Of a stretch of DNA of 28,621 bases, positions 15,181 to 21,644 are shown in pieces. Numbering within the stretch: the first letter of the stretch is position 1; the number at the start of each line of letters is the position of its first letter. The notes beneath the pieces were generated by a model. It made no database searches, was not told the origin of the DNA, and saw only the letters and a list, made by a program, of their open reading frames with translations. Origin of the DNA: a virus; IMG/VR virus record IMGVR_UViG_3300027320_000041, positions 1-28,621 of that record; one strand, 5' to 3'. The translations under genes were made by a program, and so were the position numbers.

Positions 15181-15690
15181 TTAGGCCTTGGAAATCTTTT
15201 GGCGGGCTTGCCAGATGAGAGCTTTGTGTTTCTCAAAAAGGGCGGATGCGGCTTTGCGGTCGCCGGACTCTACGGCGGCGAGATACTCGGCGACGGGGTC
15301 GAGGGCTTCGGGTGCTGCATTGGAAATGATGGGAACGACGCGGGCGGCGGAGAGGCCGAGGCTGCGCTCGAGGCGGGCGAAGGATTCGCGCTCTTCGTTG
15401 AGCTCGTCGCGGAGGGTCTCCACTTTGGCGGAGTAGGCTTGCAGGGCGAGGATGGCGCCGTCGCGCTCGGCTAAGATGGCGTTGTATTTTGCCAAGATCG
15501 AATCGGCGGCGGCGAGGGATACGGGGCTGACAATGGGCTGGGGTGTTGCATCTACTGCGACTTCGCCTTGGTCGGCGGGCGCGATCTCTTCGATGATCTC
15601 GATCTCTTCGGCGGGAACGGAGTCGCTGACGATGCTATCGGCGATGACTTCTTCGACGATCTCGGGCTCGGGTGTGATTTCTATTTCCAT
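15181..15690 (-). CDS. Possible nested scaffold protein from an internal start
   Basis: In-frame ATG 15690 (residue 206 of the protease gene) would give a 169-residue acidic, coiled-coil protein starting MEIEITPEPEIVEE, without the protease domain. A TTTGACA box (15706-15712) lies 15 nt upstream, the same spacing as at the protease start. Lambda makes its scaffold Nu3 from a nested start within gene C, so the arrangement has precedent. This is inference; no protein evidence is available. Confidence 0.4.
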   Translation of the reverse strand: MEIEITPEPEIVEEVIADSIVSDSVPAEEIEIIEEIAPADQGEVAVDATPQPIVSPVSLAAADSILAKYNAILAERDGAILALQAYSAKVETLRDELNEERESFARLERSLGLSAARVVPIISNAAPEALDPVAEYLAAVESGDRKAASALFEKHKALIWQARQKISKA

Positions 15691-16305
15691 ACGATGGGGC
15701 TGGGCTGTCAAATTGGCGGGGGCGTTTTTGAATTTCGCCATTCTGGCGAATTTATTGGAGGAGGCGGCGAGGGAGAGGGTGTCGGTGATCTCGTCGATGA
15801 ATCCGGCGGAGTGGGCTTCGGCGGCGGTGAACCATGTCTCGGCGTCCATCCACTCTTGAATCTGCTCGGGGTCTTGTCCGCTCTTGGCGGCATAGGCTCC
15901 GACCATGTTGGACCGGATCTTGTCGAGCAACTCGGCTTGGTCGCGCAGCTCGGCGGCGTCTCCCATGGCGACGCCCCAGGGATTGTGAATCATGTAGAAT
16001 CCATTCTCTGCCATCTTGACTGGCATACCGGCGAGGGAGATGACGGTGGCCATGCTGGCGGCGAGGCCTTCGATCTGGACCTCTACGTTGCCGCGACGCT
16101 GGAGGGCGTTGAAGATGGCGTTGCCGTCGAAGACTTCTCCGCCTGGGGAATGGATCTTGAGGACGATCTTGTCGTTGGCGGGGATGGCCTTGAGGTCGCT
16201 GATGAATTGCTTGGCGCTGATGCCATACATGCCGATCTCGTCGAAAATGGAGATTTCGGTTTCGCTGACCGAGGGCTTAGGAGTGAGGGCATACCAGTTA
16301 CGCAT
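15181..16305 (-). CDS. Prohead protease (ClpP/S14-like) fused to scaffold domain
   Basis: A 374-residue protein. Residues about 20-180 are a ClpP-type serine protease: SPGGEVFDG (53-61), LAASMATVIS with nucleophile Ser84, FYMIHNPWG with His107, and GFIDE with candidate Asp171. The C-terminal half is acidic (EPEIVEEVIADSIVSD, EIEIIEEIAPADQGE) then coiled-coil (LRDELNEERESFARLERSLG), as in internal scaffolds that are later degraded. It lies between a small head gene and the capsid gene. ATG 16305 overlaps the upstream stop and has a TTTGACA box 15 nt upstream instead of a Shine-Dalgarno. An internal ATG at 15690 with an identically spaced box may make a separate scaffold. Confidence 0.85.
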   Translation of the reverse strand: MRNWYALTPKPSVSETEISIFDEIGMYGISAKQFISDLKAIPANDKIVLKIHSPGGEVFDGNAIFNALQRRGNVEVQIEGLAASMATVISLAGMPVKMAENGFYMIHNPWGVAMGDAAELRDQAELLDKIRSNMVGAYAAKSGQDPEQIQEWMDAETWFTAAEAHSAGFIDEITDTLSLAASSNKFARMAKFKNAPANLTAQPHRMEIEITPEPEIVEEVIADSIVSDSVPAEEIEIIEEIAPADQGEVAVDATPQPIVSPVSLAAADSILAKYNAILAERDGAILALQAYSAKVETLRDELNEERESFARLERSLGLSAARVVPIISNAAPEALDPVAEYLAAVESGDRKAASALFEKHKALIWQARQKISKA

Positions 16306-16612
16306 GTGATTGGGTGGGGTTGTCAAAAAGGGCGGCGTTGCGGATTTTATTGGCGGGGAGATAGAGGCGGCGGCAGATGCCTCGGTAGATGCGGGAGTCG
16401 AGGAAGGTGCGGGCGGTGGACTTATCAAATGCGACGGCATCGTTCATTTGCTTGCTGCGGTAGGTGGCGGTGACGCGGAGATCCTCGACGGCGCGGTCGA
16501 TGAGCGCACAGAGGAGGGCGCGGATGGGCTTGCTCTCAGCGTCGAGCTTCTCGTCGGCTGCGGAGATGGTCGGCAAGGTTGAGCTGAAAAATTCTTGGTG
16601 GTTCTTTATCAT
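16298..16612 (-). CDS. Small head-region protein, function unknown
   Basis: A 104-residue helical protein between the portal and protease genes. It starts MIKNHQEFFSSTLPTISAAD and its stop overlaps the protease start by 8 bases. It contains no membrane segment or enzyme motif. In several lambda-type phages a short gene lies here, but I cannot name this one. The A-rich stretch upstream (plus-strand reading TTATCATTTTCTTTTTG) gives no clear ribosome site. Confidence 0.55.
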   Translation of the reverse strand: MIKNHQEFFSSTLPTISAADEKLDAESKPIRALLCALIDRAVEDLRVTATYRSKQMNDAVAFDKSTARTFLDSRIYRGICRRLYLPANKIRNAALFDNPTQSHA

Positions 16613-16689
16613 TTTCTTTTTGTGGTGGGAGTGGGGCCATCAAGGGGCGCTGGAACTTGGTCCGCAGCGCGTTGATGAAGGTGATGTGC

Positions 16690-18135
16690 TCAGGGGATGG
16701 GGTTGTCTTGAATGGAAGAGGCATGGCTTGGGAAGACGTCGGAGGGGTTGAGGCCGAGGGCGGCGCATTTTTGCTGGCGGCGGATGTAGGTATTTAGGAT
16801 GTCGTCTTCCTCGGCTTGGGCATCGAGGCCGTGGATGTTGCAGTAGCGCTCCCAGCTCATGTAGCCGGAGTCGAGGAGCTGGGCGTAGAGACGGCCGTCG
16901 CGGCCGTTGTCGACGGTGATTTTCTTTGGGGTGACCCATTCGTGCCTCCACCAGTCGTCGCCGGGGTAGGGCAAGTTGCCGGATTGGATCTCATGCCAGA
17001 GCCAGTATTTCCAGAAGGGGCGGCAAAATTGATCGACGAGCATTTGCTGGAGACGCTCGAGGAAGTTCTGCGCGACTTCGAGGAGGCCTCGGAACTCGGT
17101 GCCTGCGGTGCCGACGAAGACCATGAGTGCCTCGGGGGGAAGGCCGATGCCTCGGGCGATCTCGCCCATGATGGTGCGGATGAATGGCTCGAAGGCGGTG
17201 CCGGGGTGTTCGTTCTTGAAGGATTGGATGGATTCGCCGGGCTTGAGCTTGGGAATGATGGTGCCGTTGTAGAGGGTCTCGGCGGAGATCTCCTGGTTGT
17301 CGGCGGTCTGAAGATTCGACAGGCCGCCGCCGAGGCGGACGGCTTCGTCGGAGGTGATGGCGAAGGCGACTTGGGCTCCGGCTTTGGCGGATCCTTTCTC
17401 GTAGGCCATATACTCGGCGAGGTCGTGGCAATTTATGATGGCGTTGTGCAGCCAGGAGATGCCGCGTGGGTAGCCGCTGCGGCGGACGTGGCGGAAGTGC
17501 AGCATGTCGGCGGCGGGGACGTCTTGGTATTTCCCATTGGCGCGGTCGGTGATGACGCGGTAGCTGGTAGGCGCGCCGAACTTATCGAGTAGGACGCCGT
17601 CGTAGGCGCGGTCGGAGGAGTCGGCGGTGCTGCCTATGGCTTCGCCGCCGATGAAGCGGACGCGGGTGCCGCCTGCTTCGGTGCGGATGAACTGGGCGAA
17701 GAAGTCGCCGTCGACGGCGACTTGCCGAAGGATGAGAGACTGCGCGCCGTAGAAATTCACCTGGGCGCTGGCGTCGAAGGCCCAAGACTCGGCGCAGGCG
17801 CGATCCTCGAAGAGTCGCTCGGCGCGGCGGTTCCACTCGGGATCGGATGTGCGGGCCTGGGGGACGATGCCGGTGCCGACGGCGCGCTGGGCGAGATGCT
17901 CGATGAGGTAGGAGGCGATGCCGACGTTATTGTAAAGCCAGCGGGATTTTTTAAGAAGCTCGAGGCGGGTTGCGGGGGTGGCTTCGCGCTTGGGCTCGAG
18001 GGTGTTTAAAACGATGAGGCCGCGATTGCGGGAGAACTCGGCGGCCTCGAAGGCGGCGGCTTTGGGTTTGCGACCGGCTCCGGGACGGGGACCGCCTCGG
18101 TTTGATTTATTTGAATTCGGTTTGATTGCGGACAC
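16690..18135 (-). CDS. Portal protein (lambda gpB family)
   Basis: A 481-residue portal that forms the dodecameric DNA channel at one vertex and docks the terminase. Family phrases are visible: YNNVGIASYLIEHLAQRAVG (about 69-88), DGDFFAQFIRTEAGG, ADMLHFRHVRRSGYPRGISW and GEIARGIGLPPEALM. The N-terminus has GGPRPGAGRKPK, a basic patch more often seen at the start of terminase small subunits, so this portal carries an unusual added tail. The start is GTG 18135, with a TTTGACA box 13 nt upstream and an 8-bp inverted repeat (GACACGCC/GGCGTGTC, 18131-18152) spanning the start. No Shine-Dalgarno is seen. Confidence 0.88.
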   Translation of the reverse strand: MSAIKPNSNKSNRGGPRPGAGRKPKAAAFEAAEFSRNRGLIVLNTLEPKREATPATRLELLKKSRWLYNNVGIASYLIEHLAQRAVGTGIVPQARTSDPEWNRRAERLFEDRACAESWAFDASAQVNFYGAQSLILRQVAVDGDFFAQFIRTEAGGTRVRFIGGEAIGSTADSSDRAYDGVLLDKFGAPTSYRVITDRANGKYQDVPAADMLHFRHVRRSGYPRGISWLHNAIINCHDLAEYMAYEKGSAKAGAQVAFAITSDEAVRLGGGLSNLQTADNQEISAETLYNGTIIPKLKPGESIQSFKNEHPGTAFEPFIRTIMGEIARGIGLPPEALMVFVGTAGTEFRGLLEVAQNFLERLQQMLVDQFCRPFWKYWLWHEIQSGNLPYPGDDWWRHEWVTPKKITVDNGRDGRLYAQLLDSGYMSWERYCNIHGLDAQAEEDDILNTYIRRQQKCAALGLNPSDVFPSHASSIQDNPIP

Positions 18136-18152
18136 GCCGAGGCGGGCGTGTC
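18131..18152. repeat. Inverted repeat over the portal start codon
   Basis: GACACGCC (18131-18138) and GGCGTGTC (18145-18152) form an 8-bp stem with a 6-base loop covering the GTG start of the portal gene, and could restrict or set translation. Confidence 0.5.
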
Positions 18153-18162
18153 AAAGCGGGGA

Positions 18163-18444
18163 TCAAAGCGGGGTCTCGTAAAGGGAGCGATCGATGACGG
18201 AGGATAGGGAGCGGATGCCGTTGCCTTCGGTGTAAACCTCCATGATGGCGGAGAGGCGGTCGGTCTTGGTGAGGGCGGATAGCTGGGCGGAGGTGCCGGT
18301 GCCGTCGGTGTTGAGGTTGGTGATGATGGTCTCCTCGATGCCGCTCTCGAGGGCGGATGCCATGGCGAGCAACTCGGCTTTGGTTTTTCCCTGGGCTTTG
18401 AGCAGGGCTTTGTAGGCCACGCGGGCGATGGAGTTGTCGTTCAC
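18163..18444 (-). CDS. Small head protein between terminase and portal (gpW position)
   Basis: A 93-residue helical protein (VAYKALLKAQGKTKAELLAM, then a Thr/Ser/Gly-rich link and RLSAIMEVYTEGNGIRSL). In lambda-like phages the head completion protein W lies between the terminase and portal genes, so a head-completion role is plausible, though the sequence does not clearly match W. Start GTG 18444 has a TTTGACA box 13 nt upstream; a CCCC-rich spacer replaces a Shine-Dalgarno. Confidence 0.5.
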   Translation of the reverse strand: MNDNSIARVAYKALLKAQGKTKAELLAMASALESGIEETIITNLNTDGTGTSAQLSALTKTDRLSAIMEVYTEGNGIRSLSSVIDRSLYETPL

Positions 18445-18472
18445 ATGGGGCGGGGGGTGTCAAAGGGGAGGG

Positions 18473-18507
18473 GGAGGACTCACGCGGTGGCGCGGAGGGC
18501 GCGGAGG
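18473..18507 (+). repeat. Dispersed 35-bp repeat, copy 2
   Basis: 32/35 identical to 6524-6558 and in the same orientation. It lies immediately upstream of the plus-strand TM2 gene, separated by an AAAAGGCCTTTT palindrome (18508-18519). Confidence 0.8.
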
Positions 18508-18558
18508 AAAAGGCCTTTTTGCTGGCGGCAAGGCGATGGGGGTGTAAGTCTAAAGGGT

Positions 18559-18870
18559 ATGGCCCTTTCAAATGCGATCTTACTGAGTCTCGATAATTGT
18601 CCCAAAGATTTCCAAGATGCTTTTTTGAAGGATTACTATCGGCGTAAAAAATCGGTGATTGTGGGATACTTGGCCTGGTTGTTTTTGGGATGGCATTATT
18701 TGTATCTGGGGCGGGTGGGATTCCAGTTTGCCTTCTGGTTCACGGGAGGATTTCTTATCATCGGATGGTTGGTGGATTTTTTCCGAGTGTGGGGAATGGT
18801 CTCCCGTCACAACCAAGATGTGGCGCGGGAGCTGGCGATCCAATACAAGGCGATGTCTAGCGGGATGTGA
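18559..18870 (+). CDS. TM2-domain membrane protein, likely lysogenic-conversion gene
   Basis: A 103-residue protein with a TM2 domain: two membrane helices (about residues 32-50 and 56-76) around a short turn, SVIVGYLAWLFLGWHYLYLG and FAFWFTGGFLIIGWLVDFFR, with charged ends. TM2 proteins are widespread in bacteria; their function is mostly unknown. It is the only plus-strand gene within the late region, wedged between terminase and portal. It ends exactly one base before the last base of the convergent terL gene. AAAGGG lies directly before ATG 18559. A 35-bp dispersed repeat sits upstream. Opposite orientation and context suggest a moron expressed in the lysogen, possibly altering the host membrane or excluding other phages. 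Confidence 0.8.
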   Translation: MALSNAILLSLDNCPKDFQDAFLKDYYRRKKSVIVGYLAWLFLGWHYLYLGRVGFQFAFWFTGGFLIIGWLVDFFRVWGMVSRHNQDVARELAIQYKAMSSGM

Positions 18871-20577
18871 TTATTTGATAACCCACCAAGCGACGCCGTG
18901 GAGCTTGGTGCAGTCGCCGTAGTGATCTTCGGCGACTTTCTTCCAGTAGAATGGGGCGAGGCGGGAGTGTTTATTCTGGAGGAGTTGCTGGCCGGAGTGT
19001 CCGACGATGAAGTCGTTGCCTGCGTCGGAGGGAAGATGGAAGGGGGGCGGCATTTTTTTATTAATGCGCTCGAGGTACAGCTCGATCTTGGCTGTGTGGT
19101 CGACGTAGGTGACGAGGCGGAGGCCGGGGTAGCCATTAATGGTGGATTGATTCCATGTGCCGAATGCGGCGGACGAGCCTTTGGAGGGGATGTATAGGCC
19201 GCCACTCTTGGCGCAGACGGAATAGACGCGCTCGGCGGACCAACCGGAATCAATGAGGCCGAAGCGGGGGGTGAATGTTTTTTCGCCGAAGGTGTAGGAG
19301 CGCTGCGCGAGGAAGTCGGGGGAGATGAGATCTTCGATGGCGAGGACGGTGCCGTAGTCGATGACCCAACTCTCGCCGGTGGCGATGCGGGCCTCGACGG
19401 TCCAGTGGGTCTGGCGCTCGCCGGGGTCGGCACAAAGGGTAAGGATGACGGGCTCGATGGGTAACTCGCGGATGCGGTAGTCGGTGGACCGCAGCGCGAG
19501 GATGGACGACTCTTTGACGGTGGCGGCGCGGTTCTCCCACGGGATGCCGAGGAAGTTGTTATGAAAATCGTGGAGGCCGCCGGGGCTGTCTTTTTTTTGA
19601 AGGAATGTCCTGGCTAAATCGCCCCAAGACATCTGGGGGGAATAGAGGGCGGAGATGTGCGCGGAGATGTGATCGGTGGGGGCCTTGGGATTCCCTGCTA
19701 TCCACTCGCCTGCGCGGATGAGATCGCTCTGCATGGACTGGGGCCAGTGAGATTCGCAGGCCTCGCAGGCGTAGGTGGTCTCGTCGGCGACTCCTTCGAG
19801 ATCCCAAGCACCGGCGAGATCGCGGTGATGCTCGGGCCACTTGAGCTGCTCGAAGCGGAGGGGCTGGGCGGTGCCGCAATCGGGACACTTGATGTGGTAG
19901 CGGTGCTGGCTACCGGCGAGGAAGTTCTGCCAGATCGCGGCGGACTCGACGGTGGGCGTGGAGGTGAGGCAGACCTTGGCGATCTTGCGGTAGAAATTCG
20001 TCCGAGCGATGGCGAGCTCGAGGGCGGGGGCTTCGAGGGAGGAATCGTCGGGCCACTTGTCCACCTCATCGGCGAATAAATAACGAATCGCGCGGGAGGC
20101 TAGGTTGCCTTCAGAACAGGCCCCGACGAGCTTGATGGTGCATGTGGAAAAGTGCATTTCCGTTTTTCGGAAGTCATCTTCGTTGGCAGGAAGGAGGTGC
20201 TTGATGGCTTTGCAGGCGCGCAGCCGGGGGTGCAACTCGCGCTCAGACCAGCTCTTGGCGTTCTCGTTGGTCGAGGTGACGTAGAGGATCGGGCCGGGGT
20301 CTTCGGAGATGGCCCACATGAGGCAGTTGGCCAGCCAGGTGGTGCCGCCGACTTGGGCGGACTTCACAAAAGTGAGCTGGCGGACGCGGGGATTGGAAAA
20401 CCAAAGGTGAAGCTGCCGAAGATAGGGAGTATAATCGGCGTCGTATTTCCCAGGGCGCGGGGTGAAGCGCTTGTCGAGGGTGACATTGTCCTGTGCCCAC
20501 TCGAGGGCCGATGGACGGCGGCCCGGGTCCCAGATGCGAGCGAGTTGCTCGCGGATATCGGTCTCAAGCGATGGCAT
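18871..20577 (-). CDS. terL: Terminase large subunit (lambda GpA family)
   Basis: A 568-residue packaging motor. The ATPase has a Walker-A-like KSAQVGGTTWL (about 72-82) and Walker B YLFADEVD (about 166-173). A zinc-binding insert has CPDCG and CEAC. The nuclease part shows acidic positions in LCADPGE, GLIDSGW and EDHYGDCTKLHG. This matches the GpA family, usually linked to cohesive-end cutting. It overlaps the small subunit by 14 bases at its start (ATG 20577) and its stop abuts the convergent TM2 gene. Identification is firm; cos-type packaging is inferred from family. Confidence 0.93.
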   Translation of the reverse strand: MPSLETDIREQLARIWDPGRRPSALEWAQDNVTLDKRFTPRPGKYDADYTPYLRQLHLWFSNPRVRQLTFVKSAQVGGTTWLANCLMWAISEDPGPILYVTSTNENAKSWSERELHPRLRACKAIKHLLPANEDDFRKTEMHFSTCTIKLVGACSEGNLASRAIRYLFADEVDKWPDDSSLEAPALELAIARTNFYRKIAKVCLTSTPTVESAAIWQNFLAGSQHRYHIKCPDCGTAQPLRFEQLKWPEHHRDLAGAWDLEGVADETTYACEACESHWPQSMQSDLIRAGEWIAGNPKAPTDHISAHISALYSPQMSWGDLARTFLQKKDSPGGLHDFHNNFLGIPWENRAATVKESSILALRSTDYRIRELPIEPVILTLCADPGERQTHWTVEARIATGESWVIDYGTVLAIEDLISPDFLAQRSYTFGEKTFTPRFGLIDSGWSAERVYSVCAKSGGLYIPSKGSSAAFGTWNQSTINGYPGLRLVTYVDHTAKIELYLERINKKMPPPFHLPSDAGNDFIVGHSGQQLLQNKHSRLAPFYWKKVAEDHYGDCTKLHGVAWWVIK

Positions 20578-21163
20578 CGTCGAGGCGGATCTCTTTGGCC
20601 GAGCGCATCACGTCGGTGATCTCGGCATGGATTTTTGCGGCGATGTCTTCGCCGATCTGAGGGAGGAGGCTGAGGATGCGGTCGGGGAGATTCGAGACGG
20701 CGGCGGCCACCCCGGCGGAGTATTGAAGGAGCGCTTGATGGAAAAGCCGCTTGCTCACCACATCTCCCGAGGCGGTGGCAATCCCAGGCGCGTCTTTTTC
20801 GAGACGACGAAGGGCTTCGGCGTGCTGAAGCCACATCCGGCGGAGAGTCATCTCGGAATCAAGGTCGCCGACGCTCTTGGCAAGCTCGGCACGCTCCCGC
20901 AAATCGGCAGTGGCTTCCTTGAGTTTGCGGATCTGGGTGTCCAAGGTCAGTTCCTCATCGGTCCACTCCCGGGGATTGGCGCTTTGCGCCGGAGCCAGAG
21001 TAGCCGAGCCCATAGGAACCATCCCGGAAATCGCCCGATCGGCTATAAATTTTCCCCAACGAGGGTCCGCAGCATCCCGCCACTTGCGAACAGCACGCGG
21101 CGTCACGCCGTGGCGCGCCGCGCATGTCTTGATTAGTTCTGCCTGTTCCCTTCCGTGTCGCAT
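20564..21163 (-). CDS. terS: Terminase small subunit
   Basis: A 199-residue protein with an N-terminal helix-turn-helix (AELIKTCAARHGVTPRAVRK, about residues 8-27) that should bind the packaging start site, a coiled-coil centre (LRERAELAKSVGDLDSEMTL) and a C-terminal part that would contact the large subunit. It is the first gene of the late operon and overlaps terL. ATG 21163 has a TTTGACA box 23 nt upstream, and a cluster of GGAAC repeats lies within 70 bases, a plausible binding region. Confidence 0.82.
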   Translation of the reverse strand: MRHGREQAELIKTCAARHGVTPRAVRKWRDAADPRWGKFIADRAISGMVPMGSATLAPAQSANPREWTDEELTLDTQIRKLKEATADLRERAELAKSVGDLDSEMTLRRMWLQHAEALRRLEKDAPGIATASGDVVSKRLFHQALLQYSAGVAAAVSNLPDRILSLLPQIGEDIAAKIHAEITDVMRSAKEIRLDDAIA

Positions 21164-21172
21164 ATTGCTTTA

Positions 21173-21230
21173 CGGAACAGGCCGCGTGTCAAAGGAACGG
21201 CAACGGAACGGGTGCCGCAGTTCCAGTTCC
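21173..21230. promoter_or_regulatory. GGAAC repeat cluster, candidate terminase-binding (cosB-like) site
   Basis: Five GGAAC pentamers occur in 58 bases directly upstream of terS: plus strand at 21174, 21194 and 21205, minus strand at 21220-21224 and 21226-21230. Repeated short sites beside terS resemble the R-sites of cosB in lambda. The cohesive end itself was not located. Confidence 0.45.
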
Positions 21231-21334
21231 GTATGCTTTTGGCCTTACTCGCTCAAAAACACCGATCGTCTGGCTAAACTGCAAGAACGCCCACGCTGAA
21301 AAGATTCCTTAGCACGCCAGTGGAAAACCCAAAC

Positions 21335-21350
21335 GCATAGGTGCGTAGGT
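21335..21350 (+). repeat. Iteron pair 1 (GCATAGGT, GCGTAGGT)
   Basis: Two octamers, 21335-21342 and 21343-21350, directly abutting, followed by an AT-rich stretch. Confidence 0.85.
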
Positions 21351-21403
21351 CAAAAACTTTATTCTCTAACGATACCCATACCCTCAATTAAAAAAGTCAA
21401 AAG

Positions 21404-21427
21404 ACCTATGCTACCTATGCCACCTAG
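21404..21427 (-). repeat. Iteron pair 2, inverted (ACCTATGC x2)
   Basis: Inverted copies at 21404-21411 and 21413-21420, plus a partial ACCTAG at 21422-21427. They can pair with the first group. Confidence 0.85.
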
Positions 21428-21480
21428 TTCAGCCATCACAGAAGAAATGCGTGGAGAACAACTTACAACACAATGAAACT

Positions 21481-21507
21481 GCATAGGTACTGCGTAGGTG
21501 CATAGGT
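21481..21507 (+). repeat. Iteron group 3 (GCATAGGT, GCGTAGGT, GCATAGGT)
   Basis: Three direct copies at 21481-21488, 21492-21499 and 21500-21507. Confidence 0.85.
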
Positions 21508-21567
21508 CATCTGCGAACTCTGTAATGAAGGGTCAGGGAATGAGACGAGAGGAGCGGAACCGATCGG

Positions 21568-21586
21568 ACCTGTGCTTGACCTATGC
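21568..21586 (-). repeat. Iteron pair 4, inverted (ACCTGTGC, ACCTATGC)
   Basis: Inverted copies at 21568-21575 (one mismatch) and 21579-21586, just before the terminator of the replication operon. Confidence 0.8.
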
Positions 21587-21618
21587 AAACAAAAAGGCCC
21601 GCCGTGATGGCGGGCCTT
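21586..21618 (-). terminator. Rho-independent terminator of the replication operon
   Basis: A 10-bp stem AAGGCCCGCC/GGCGGGCCTT (21594-21603 with 21609-21618) with a 5-base loop is followed on the minus strand by TTTTTGTTTG. It ends transcripts leaving the helicase gene, isolating them from the iteron block. Confidence 0.88.
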
Positions 21619-21644
21619 GTGAGGTATGGAGTCAATGGGCTGGG

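Larger units (their letters stand above)
21231..21593. other. Non-coding block with iterons, candidate replication origin
   Basis: No convincing gene. It contains nine GCRTAGGT-type octamers in four groups of alternating orientation (see repeats) around an AT-rich core (about 21351-21400). It lies directly downstream of the PrimPol and helicase genes. Confidence 0.6.

Noticed and set aside
15568-16473. Long plus-strand frame (301 residues) opposite the protease gene
   Set aside because: Gly/Asp-rich low-complexity shadow of the ClpP-like protease frame; no ribosome site or motif.
18458-18464. TTTGACA sites as ordinary sigma70 promoters
   Set aside because: A 17-bp spaced -10 would fall on or beyond the start codon and no TATAAT-like hexamer is there, so a standard promoter reading is weak; kept as an unexplained box.
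21335-21586. Iterons as parts of a protein-coding gene
   Set aside because: No open frame of useful length with a start or ribosome site covers the repeats, and the orientation changes break any coding periodicity.
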